DNA of 46,334 bases, taken from positions 1 through 46,334 of the forward strand of contig CAYWZW010000041.1 in the NCBI GenBank assembly GCA_964462945.1, written 5' to 3'. Below are positions 1 through 10,300 of this stretch, one piece after another; positions within the stretch are counted from its first letter, which is position 1; each line of letters starts with the position of its first letter. Under the pieces are notes generated by a model. That model worked only from the letters and a program-made list of their open reading frames with translations, did not search any database and had not been told where the DNA came from. The translations under genes and the position numbers were made by a program. This DNA is from GCA-020343675 sp964462945 (lineage in GTDB: Bacteria; Planctomycetota; Phycisphaerae; Sedimentisphaerales; Anaerobacaceae).

Positions 1-126
1 GGCGGCTACGGCGGCGGCGGCATGGGCGGCTACGGCGGCGGCGGCATGGGCGGCTATGGCGGCGGCGGTATGGGCGGCTACGGCGGCGGCGGCATGGGCG
101 GCTATGGCGGCGGCGGCATGGGCGGC
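1..126 (+). repeat. 24-bp in-frame tandem repeat in the secretin gene
   Basis: About five copies of a 24-base unit (ATGGGCGGCTACGGCGGCGG plus four bases) run from the window edge to about 126. Copies differ mainly by TAC/TAT in the tyrosine codon. The unit length is a multiple of three, so copy-number change would keep the frame. The left end lies outside the window. Confidence 0.9.
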
Positions 127-1239
127 GGCAGCGGCGTCGGACAGTTTATCGCCCAAGACTTGACATATCTCATTCAGGATGCCACCGGGTGGGAGAACTG
201 GGCCGATACCAGTGAGACGGGTGAAGGAGGAACGGTAACGCCTTATCCGACTCAGCAGCCAAAGAAGCTCGCTGTTCTGGCCACTCATGAGATTCACGCA
301 GAGATCGAGAATCTGCTGGTGGCCCTTCGCAAGGCATTAGGGTATCAGGTCTCCATTGAGGCGAGATTCCTGGTCGTCAGCGAGAATTTCCTCGAAGATG
401 TCGGTTTGGACATAGATTTCTCGGCTAATCTTGGCGCCAATTGGGGTCAGCTCTCTTTCGACCAAGACTCCGCGCTTATTACAAAAGCAGAGGCCACGCA
501 GGTTCCTTTGAGCCTGGGCGGGATCGGTGCCGCTGCCTCCATTTCAGGTGGGTATGGCTCCATCCTCGATGACTTGCAGGTTGCGTTCCTGTTGCGAGCG
601 ACCCAGGCGCACAGAGACTCAAAGGCGTTGACCGCTCCGATAGCCAGTGTTTTGAGCGGCGAATCGGCCAGCTTCAACATTCAGAGACTGTTCTACCTTG
701 CATTGCCCCCTATTCAGCAGCCCGGGGTCACTACGGTGAGCGGGCAGGCCGGCACAACGACGGGCGTGGGTTCGTCCAACGTCCCCCAATACATGCAGGT
801 GCCGTCTGGGAGTAATTTGAGTATTACTCCGGTCATAACCCACGACAAGAAGAACGTACTGCTCGGCATCATCACCCGGCAGCAGGATTTCCTCGGGCTT
901 CGAACAAGCAAAATCGAGACGCCCATTGTCGGTGGAGTCGGGGGGGCGCAGGTTGTGACGTACGATGTTCAGCTTCCTGAGACAGAGACTTCCTCGCTCA
1001 TGACACGTGTAAGCGTACCCGATGGCGGGACCCTGCTGTTGGGGGGCCAGAAGATAACGGCTATGGTGGAAAAAGAAGCGGGCGTCCCGATATTGAGCAA
1101 GATACCTATCGTTGGAAGACTCTTTGGCAACCGCAGCACGGTCAAGGACCAGAAAATACTGCTGATCCTGGTCAAACCGACGATCATGCTGCAGGAAGAG
1201 CGAGAGGCCGAGGCCATTGCCGCACTGGAGAACCAGTGA
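1..1239 (+). CDS. Secretin (type II/III secretion, GspD/PilQ-like), 3' part
   Basis: The gene enters from the left edge, since the first 21 bases are already in frame, and 412 residues are visible. The C-terminal half carries the secretin-domain signature: VSVPDGGTLLLGGQ followed by GVPILSKIPIVGRLFGNR and a final hydrophobic strand ILLILVKPTIM. Secretins form multimeric outer-membrane gates for type II secretion or type IV pili. The visible part starts with a glycine-rich stretch (octapeptide GGYGGGGM repeated about five times), which is not part of the usual secretin architecture and may be a flexible linker between an N-terminal domain and the pore domain. The next gene encodes a very large exported protein; whether it is a substrate is only suggested by proximity. 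The family call is firm; the exact system (T2SS, pilus or other) cannot be told without the N-terminus. Confidence 0.88.
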   Translation, partial: GGYGGGGMGGYGGGGMGGYGGGGMGGYGGGGMGGYGGGGMGGGSGVGQFIAQDLTYLIQDATGWENWADTSETGEGGTVTPYPTQQPKKLAVLATHEIHAEIENLLVALRKALGYQVSIEARFLVVSENFLEDVGLDIDFSANLGANWGQLSFDQDSALITKAEATQVPLSLGGIGAAASISGGYGSILDDLQVAFLLRATQAHRDSKALTAPIASVLSGESASFNIQRLFYLALPPIQQPGVTTVSGQAGTTTGVGSSNVPQYMQVPSGSNLSITPVITHDKKNVLLGIITRQQDFLGLRTSKIETPIVGGVGGAQVVTYDVQLPETETSSLMTRVSVPDGGTLLLGGQKITAMVEKEAGVPILSKIPIVGRLFGNRSTVKDQKILLILVKPTIMLQEEREAEAIAALENQ

Positions 1240-1383
1240 TGGGCTCCGGGCCGTCGTAGGGGTGTCTTGCGATTGTTCCGGCATTATTGCAGAACGTAGT
1301 TTGTGCCGTTATGGCAGGCTGGAGTACCTTGGGCTATGGACAGTTTCAGAAATGATGATCACTATCTTGTTAGAAAACGGAGC

Positions 1384-4300
1384 ATGAAACGAACAATTCT
1401 GCTTGGCATATTGGTTCTGTTAGCTGTCTCGGGCTTCGCCGGGGCGGCTGAGCTGCCATGGTCCACGCTTCAAGACTTGCCGCAGGATGGGTCGGCCGCC
1501 TACAGGCCGAATGAATTGATTGTGCGGTTCGCCGACCCGGCTCCGGGCGAGCAGCTTCAAGACGGGCCGGTGATTGCGGGGCCTTGGGCACGCCGGACCA
1601 TCCGAAGTATGATTTCCGATTCCATCGTGGCCGGGGCCGCGGTGGAAAAAGAATATGACGACGTCGCACCCGGTCTGGCGGCCGTCGGGTTGCCCGAGGG
1701 CACGAATGTTCTGGACGCCTTCATCCAGTTCAACCTGTCGGGCAACGTTTTGTACGCTGAGCCGAACTACAGGTACAAACTGCTGCGGGTCCCAAACGAC
1801 CCGAACTTTCCCCAGTTGTGGGGGCTGGACAACACGGGCCAGACGGGCGGCACGCCCGACGCCGACGTGAATGCACCGGAGGCGTGGGACGTTCATACCG
1901 GCAATCCCAATCTTATCGTGGCGGTGACCGACACGGGTATTGATTATACGCATCCCGACCTGGCGGCCAACATGTGGGTAAACACCAGGGAGAAGAACGG
2001 CAAGCCCGGCCTTGACGACGATGGGAACGGGTACGTGGACGATATTTACGGCTATGATTTCGCCGGGGCTCGGGCAAACGTTCCGGGCGACGCTGACAGC
2101 GATCCGTGCGACACGTTCTTTCACGGCACTCATGCAGCAGGCGTCATCGGAGCCGTGGGCAACAACAGCGTGGGCGTGACTGGCGTTGTCTGGCGGGTCA
2201 AACTGATGGCCCTGAAGATCTTCGCCGACGACTTCCGCACCGAGCCGGCGGTGTTTGTCAGCGACGCAGCCGAAGCGATTGGCTATGCCGTGAAGAACGG
2301 CGCCAAGATCATCAACGCCTCGTGGGGCGGCAACTACTTTTCCCAGTCTCTTTATGACGCCATCAAAGACGCCGGCGACGCGGGTCTGCTCTTCGTCGCC
2401 GCCGCAGGCAACGACGGCAAAGACAACGAAGCGTTTCCGGTCTATCCGGCCAGCTTCGACCTGGACAGCATCATTACCGTCATGTCAACCGACCACGATG
2501 ACAAGAGGTCGGTCTTCTCGAACTACGGAGCCGGCTCGGTTGACGTTGCCGCGCCGGGTACAGACATTCTCAGCACCACTCCGGTCAAGCAGTTGTTCCC
2601 GATGATCGTCTTTAACGTTTCCACCAGCTATGCGACGCTGAGCGGGACATCGGCGTCCGCTCCCTACTGCGCAGGCGCTTGTGCCTTGCTGTGGTCGCAA
2701 TACCCGACGCTGCCGAACCGATTGGTCAAGGGTCTGCTGCTGAAGACGGTCGATCCGACGTTGTCGTCTCCGCGAGTGTGCCTGTCGGGCGGGCGCATCA
2801 ACCTGCACCGGGCGCTAACGCTGATCCCCAGCGGGCGAGCCGGCAGAGTGCGCAACGCCAAAGACGACCCGAGCGATCCAAGCAATCTCTACCCCACGAT
2901 CCAGCAGGCGATAGACGCGGCCAGTGACGGTGACACGCTGGTTGCGGAAGCGGGCACTCTCTTCCTTGAAGCCATCGACTTCAAAGGCAAAACGATTACC
3001 CTTCGCAGCGGCAATATCGACCAGCCGAGCGACCCGAACATCAGCCCCGAAGACACACATCTGCTGGGCCTTTTGGCCGAGGGTCCCGTCGTCACCTTCG
3101 CCAACGCCGAAGGCCCCGCCACAACGCTCAAAGGCTTCACCATCAGTTGGGGCAACGCCGACTTCGGAGGCGGCATCCGGTGCGACGGAGCGTCCCCGAC
3201 GATCACCGATTGCATTATCACCAATAACTTCGCAAAATACTACGGGGCCGGAATCGACTGCTACGATGCTTCGCCCACAATTCGCAACTGCACCATTACG
3301 GACAACCGCACATCGGGAAGCTCCGGCATCGGCGGCGGGGCGAATTTCGAGCTATCCGCGGCGGTCCTTGCAAACTGTGTCATCAGCAATAATTTCGCAG
3401 ATAATGTCGGCGGCGCAATCGCCTGTTATAATGCGAACCCCGCGATATTCAACTGTGTCATGGCGAACAATTCCGCCATCTATCAAGGCGGCGGAATTCA
3501 TCTGGAACAGTCCGCGCCGGCGATCACCAACTGCACGATTGTGGTGGACGACCCGAATGCTTCGAAAGACGGCGGCATCTTCGCCCACAATGACTCTTTC
3601 CCGCTCATTACGAACTGCATCCTCTGGGGCAACGGCGACGACCTGTTCAACTGCTCGGCGACGTACTCCAACATCGAGGATAACGACAAGGGCGTGGGCA
3701 ACATCCACGTGGCGCCTACGTTTGTCACCGGCCCGCTCGGCAATTATTACCTGAGCCAAATAGCCGCCGGACAGCTCACCGACAGCGCAGGCGTCGATCT
3801 CGGCAATCCCGCCACGGATCCTGCCCTTGCAATAAATACGTACACGACAAGAACCGATGGAGTCGCGGATGCAGGCCCCATTGACATCGGTGCCCATTAT
3901 CCGGCTCTGCCGGCAATACTTGTCCGGCTGAACATTACCGTGGTCGAGGCCGGTGTGCCCGCCCGTCCGGATCTGGCTCACGGCCGCGTCGAACCGCCCA
4001 GCGGGGACTATCGGCAGTTCGAGGTCGTACGGCTTAAAGCCTACCCGAACGAAGGATATCGCGTCAAGGCATGGACCGGAACCGATGACGATTCGTTAAA
4101 GGGGCCCGACAACATCATCACCCTGGCGGCCGACGCGAACGTCACGGTCGAATTCGAGCAGGTCCCCTTGTATCAATTGCGCACCGAAGTCGTCGGCGGA
4201 GGCGGAACAATCGCGCCCTACCACAGAAGAGGCCAGCAGTATCCCGACGGCACCGTGGTGACGCTCGTTGCAGCGCCGGACCAGACGTACATTGTTGACC

Positions 4301-7300
4301 GATGGTCCGGAACCGACGACGATACCTCCTGGTCCGGCACCAATACGGTGACCATGAATTCGGATAAGGAGGTCACCGTCGTCTTCCGGCGTCCGAAGAA
4401 TCTGCACGTGCCCGGACAGTATCGAAGCATTCAGGAGGCCGTACAGGCCGCGTATCCCCATGGCGACAAGATCATTGTCTCTGCCGGGACGTATTTCGGC
4501 GGTATCGACTTCCAGGGCAAAGCCGTTACAATCGCCAGCGAACGTCCTGACGATCCCTGCTCTGTTGCCGCTACGATAATCCAGATCGCCGGCTCGCCTG
4601 CTTTCATCTTCCAGAGCGGTGAAGGCCATGACTCCGTCGTTGACGGCTTCACGATCACAGGCGCGGGCGATACCGGTCCTCTTGGTCCGCCCGACACCGG
4701 AGGGACGGGTGCCACGGGTCTGAATGCTCTCGGCGGGGCGATTTCCTGTTTGAATGCAAGCAGCCCGACTCTCGCTCATTTAGTCATCAGGGATGTGGTC
4801 GCACGGGGCCAGAATGGCGAGAACGCCACCTTTGTTTTCACCGCTCCGGCGCCTCCTCCGGATCCGCTGGATCCCCTGGATCCGAACGCCCCATTGCCGG
4901 ATCCCCCGGTGCCCGACCCGAACGACCCGAATCATTGGTCTCCGGCGGACCCCAACAGGCCCCCACAGCCTGATCCCAACGACCCCAACGCCGCTGCGAA
5001 CGCATCGGCCGATGGTTTCAACGGCCAGAACGGCGCCGATGGTCTGCCCGGTGATCCGGGCGCCAATGGTGCCGACGGCGCAGCCGGCTTCCCCGGCGGC
5101 AACGGAGGGGCCGCCTACGGAGGCGCCATGTATTTTGCCGCCGACAGCAATCCAATTATCCTCAATTCTACAATTATCAACTGTCAGGCCATCGGCGGCA
5201 ACGCTGGTTTCGGTGGGACCGGTCAGGACGGTCAGGATGGACAAGCCGGCCAGCCCGGTCAGGACGGACAAGACGGCCAAAACGGTGGTGAGCCTCTGGG
5301 CGGCGGTGCGCAAGGGGCAGCCGGTAACGGCGGCGCCGGTGGAGACGGCGGTCCAGGCGGCAATGGCGGCGCCGGCGGCGCCGGCGGAAAAGGCGGCGAA
5401 GGCGGCGAGGCCTTGGGCGGGGCAATATACTTTGGCCCCAACTGCCGTCCGACGATACGCTTCTGCACGATATTGAATTCCTCCACGCTGCAGGGACTGG
5501 GCAACGCCGGCGGGGCCGCCGGAAACGGCGGAAACGCCGGCAGTGGCGCCGCACCCGGCGGCGGGGCCGGAGGCGGGGACGGTGAACCCGATGGCGCCGA
5601 CGGCGCCGACGGCGGTGAGGGTCCCGGCGGAAACGGCGGGAACGGCGGAACCGGCGGGAGCATGGGAATAAACGGCACAAGGTCGTGGGCAGGCGCCATA
5701 TTCTTCGGCGAGGGCTGCCAGGTGGACATGGCCGATACGGCCATCAGTTACAATGCCACTAAAACGATTGTCCCGACCTATACCTACTCCGGCGGGGACG
5801 GCGGGGCCGGCGGAACCGGCGGCGACGGCGAAGGAGCCGCTCCGGGCGGAACCGGCGGAACCGGCGGCGACGGCGGCGCAGGCGGACCTCCGCTCGCTCC
5901 GGGCGCAGATGTTAACGATCCGAACATATCTCGTCCCGGCATCGGAGGCATCGGAGGCCCCGGAGGCGCGGGCGGCGACCCGGGCGCCGACGGCGCGGAC
6001 GGCGCCGTCATGACCAGTTACACGACCGGTTACGGAGGTGCCGATTTCTACGATGTCAACAGCTATGCAGCGCTTCGCGGCTGCACGATAAGCTACAACG
6101 CGTCAAGACAGTATGACGGCAGCGGCGTGGACGGCGGCGGCGAGTACTACCACAACGAGTGCACCGCCGTACTGAATCGCTGCGAAATCGTCGGCAACCT
6201 GGCCGGCATCAACGGCCGTGGAGGCGGCCAGTACTTCAACTGGTCCTGCTCGGCGGAGATTCGCGACTGTAACTACGTCGATAACTCTTCCGGCAGCGAC
6301 GGCGGCGGATTGTTCTGCTTGTCCGATTCCTCGTTCAACATCGCGGGCAGCAGCTTCATCGGCAACTCGACAGTCGGATTCTACGGCTCCGGCGGCGCAG
6401 TGTACGGCGGCGGAGTATGGGACTGGAACACGGCAAAGTGGCACAACGGCAACACTATCACGATCGACAACAGCTACTTCGGCAGCAATGGCGCGGCATT
6501 CGGAGGCGGTCTATACTGGCACGGCGAGGATGCGGACGTGTCGATCGCCGGCTCGGTCATTAGCGGCAACACGGCTGAGCACGGCGGCGGCTTATACTGG
6601 AGCAGCGGAGCCGTGCAGATTACCGACTGCAGTATCATAGGCAACAAAGCCAGAACGCGATATTTCATGCCGAATAGCATTGCCTATCAACAGTACTATT
6701 CGTACTTAAGTCCTACGAACCCCAACGGCGGCGGCGGCGGAATGTTCTGCTGGTCTTCCGACGCTCAAATTGAAAACTGCCTCATAACAAGCAACTTATC
6801 GGCCGGCTCGGGCGGCGGCGTGTATTTCGGCGGCAGCCCCAGTCTCCCGAATCTGCGAAACTGCGCGGTCAAAGGAAATTCCGCCGTCCTCGACGGCGGC
6901 GGCATCGTCTCCTACTGGGACACGGCGCCCACGATCTCCAACTGCACCATTGTTGACAACAGGGCGACCGACCCGGAGAGCGCCAAGCACGGCAAGGGCG
7001 GCGGCCTGGCGTCCTCCTATGGCAGCCATGCAACGCTCATCGACAGCATTCTTTGGAATAACACGGCCACCAACGGCAAGCAGCTCTCGATTGGCAGTGA
7101 GAACAAGCCGATCTTTATTGACAGGCCGGCGACCCTCACCGTTTCGTATTGCGACGTCCAGGGCGGCAGGAGCCGGCAAGCCATCCACATCGAGCCCGGG
7201 CGCACCCTCAACTGGCTCGGCGGCAATATCAATGCCGACCCGCTCTTTGTCGGCTCGAACCTCACCCTCAGCCAAAAGGCCGCGGGACAGACAGTGGACA

Positions 7301-10300
7301 GCCCGTGCGTCGATGCGGGCAGCACGTCGTCGGCGGCCCTCGGCCTCGATCAGCTCAGCACGCGATCCGACAGTGCCGGTGATGCAGGCACCGTGGACCT
7401 GGGCTTCCATTACTCTGTCATCCAGGGCAAGTACCGGCTGACGGTCAGAGTCATCGGCGGCGAACACGGCACGGTCGAGCCGCTCGGCGGCGCCTTTGAC
7501 AGGTTCACCGTGGTAAGGCTCCGGGCAACGGTGGATCCGGGCTATCAGGTCCGCTGGACGGGCACAGACGACGACAGCTCCCATGCCCTGACCAATACTG
7601 TGACAATGGATTCCAGTAAGACCGTGACCGTGGAATTCGCAAAGCACGTGGGCCAGACCGTCACGGTGCCCGGCAACTTCCCAACGATCCAGGAAGCAGT
7701 CAATAACGCCAAAGACGGCGACACAATCGTGGTCGATCCCGGCACCTATTTTGGCGGGTATTCGGGCTATGCCCTCATCGTGGACAAGGCCGTCACGATC
7801 CAATCGAGAAACCCCGACGACCCCTGCTCCGTCGCGGCCACAATTATTGACGGCTACCTTGGAACCTATACATACCAGCATATCGGCGTTGCATTCACAT
7901 CCACTACAGATGCCCGTACGGTTCTGAACGGCTTTACGATACAGAACTGCGGCGGAAACTTCGCGAACGGCGACGATGGCGACCGGGATGCCGGTCATCC
8001 GAACGGCTTTGACGGCTCGCCCGGCCAGGGCGCTGCAATTCTCATCGACAAGGGCGCCGGACCCATTATCAAGAACTGCATACTCAGAAATAACTTAGTG
8101 CGTGGCGGCGACGGCGGCGACGCCGAGGATGCGGACGACACGGCCAATGCAGGCCGGGGCGGCTGGGCCGGCTGGGCACACGGCGGTGCCATCTATTGCG
8201 GCCCGAACAGCACGCCCAAGTTTACAAACTGCGTCATCGAGAACAACGTGGCCCGCGGCGGCGACGCCGGCAACGGCGGTAATGATGCCGACCCGGGTGG
8301 AGAAGCCAACTACGGAGGAAACTACAGCAGGTCGCAGGCAATTGATTACGACCCCGACAGTCTCAATGCCGCACTTGTGCCCGGCAACCTCTGGGAGGTC
8401 TGGGATTGGGATTTTGCATCCGTATTCGGGCCGGTCTTTGATGAACCCAATCTGACCTCCTACTTCCGCGACTACCCGTACTACTCGGCGCTGGGAGGAG
8501 GTGCATTCTGCGACATCAGAAGCAATGTTGCTTTTGTGAACTGTGAAATACGTGGAAATCGCACGTACGGCGGGCTCAGTGGAGTGGGCGGCGTCCTGCC
8601 GAGCGGCAGGAATCTGGAGCCTCTGGTTGCCTTTGAGATGCCGACGTTCGGAGCCGGCGTCTATTGTGCGGCCGAGTCCACCGTGAGCTTCACCGGCTGT
8701 ACGTTTGAAGATAATGTGACGTCCGAAGTCCTGGCCGGGGTTGATCCCAATCACCGGCTTGACCCGTACATTGGGTACGGCGGCGGCGTATGTGCGCAGA
8801 AGAGTGCTGCCGTCGTGTTTGTGGACTGCAACTTCGCGGATAATGAAGCTGATTCGGGCGGCGGAATATACATCGACGCCACGAACGTCACGGTCGTGGA
8901 CTGCAACATTGCGACTAACAGGGCGCTTCGCGGCGGCGGCTTCCTCGGCGTGAACAGCCTGACCAATATCGCAAGGACCCGCATTGCCAACAACAGGGCC
9001 GCCCCCGATGTGAACGATCCCAACGATCAAAGCGTTCTGGCCGACGGCGCCGGCCTGTATTGCTGGCTCGGAGGCCTGAACGTCAGGGATTGCAACGTCA
9101 CCGGCAACCGGGCAGACTACTCCGGAGGCGGCGCGTACCTGCGCGACGTAAACAGCGCGTCATTCACCAACAGTCTGATCATCAACAACGGGGCAGCCAG
9201 AGACGGCGGCGGTATCTCCGCCAACTGGTTCACCGCCTCGGTCATCACCAACTGCACGTTTGCGGGCAATGCCACGTCGGGGTCGCCGGGAGAACCCAAC
9301 AACATCGGCTTCGGCGGCGGTCTGTTCTGCTCGTACGAGAGTGACTGCGTCGTGACCGACAGTATCTTCTGGAACAACTCCGCCCTGCAAGGCAACGCCA
9401 TGGCCGTCGGGTCCGACTTCAAGTTTGACACCAGACCGTCCCGGCTGGCTGTCTCGTTCAGTACCGTCAAGGACGGCCAGGCCGGCATTTGGGTCAGCAG
9501 GGGCAGCACGCTGCTCTGGGGCGACGGCAACCTCACCGAAGACCCGCTGTTCGTCGCAGGGCCGCTCGGCGATTACTATCTCAGCCAGAGAGACGCCGGA
9601 CAGGCGCGCACCAGCCCGGCGGTGGACGCCGGCAGCGATTTCACAAGCAGGCTTGGCCTGGCGGATTACACCACGCGGACCGACGAGGCCGCCGATTTGG
9701 GTCGTATCGACATGGGCTACCATCACCCGATAAGACAGCCGTGCAGACTGGGCGACCTTGCTCTGGACGGCATTATCAACTTCCGCGATTTTGCCAAGCT
9801 GGCCGAGGCGTGGCTCGAGACAGGCTGCTCGAAGCAGGATTCCTGGTGCCAGGGCGCAGACCTCACGTCCGATACACGTGTGGACTTTAGCGACGTGCTC
9901 TTCCTGGCCGGCTGCTGGCTCGTCCAGGACACGGATGCCCCGATTCCCAACCCGAGCCGCTGGGAGACCGAGCCGTACCTGAGTTCAGGCTCGTCCATCA
10001 GCATGACAGCCGAGATGGCTATCGACGCCTGGGGCTGGGCCGTTGAGTATTTCTTCGATTGCATCGACGGCGGCGGCTGCGACGACAGCGGCTGGCAGAC
10101 GAGCCCGACATACACCGACGGCGGCCTCACTCCCGGCGTCCAATATGGCTACAGAGTCCGAGCGCGGGACGGCGTGGGCAATGAAACCGAATGGTCGGAG
10201 CCGCGCTATGCCGGTATAGACAGCACACCGCCGGCGCCTGCTCCGCGCATTGAGAGCATCGTCGCGGCTTCGCCGACCTCCATCGCGATGATCGCCACGA

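Noticed and set aside
5177..6011. Long minus-strand frames rich in Arg or Pro
   Set aside because: They are produced by the GGC/GCC repeats of the collagen-like blocks of the giant gene.
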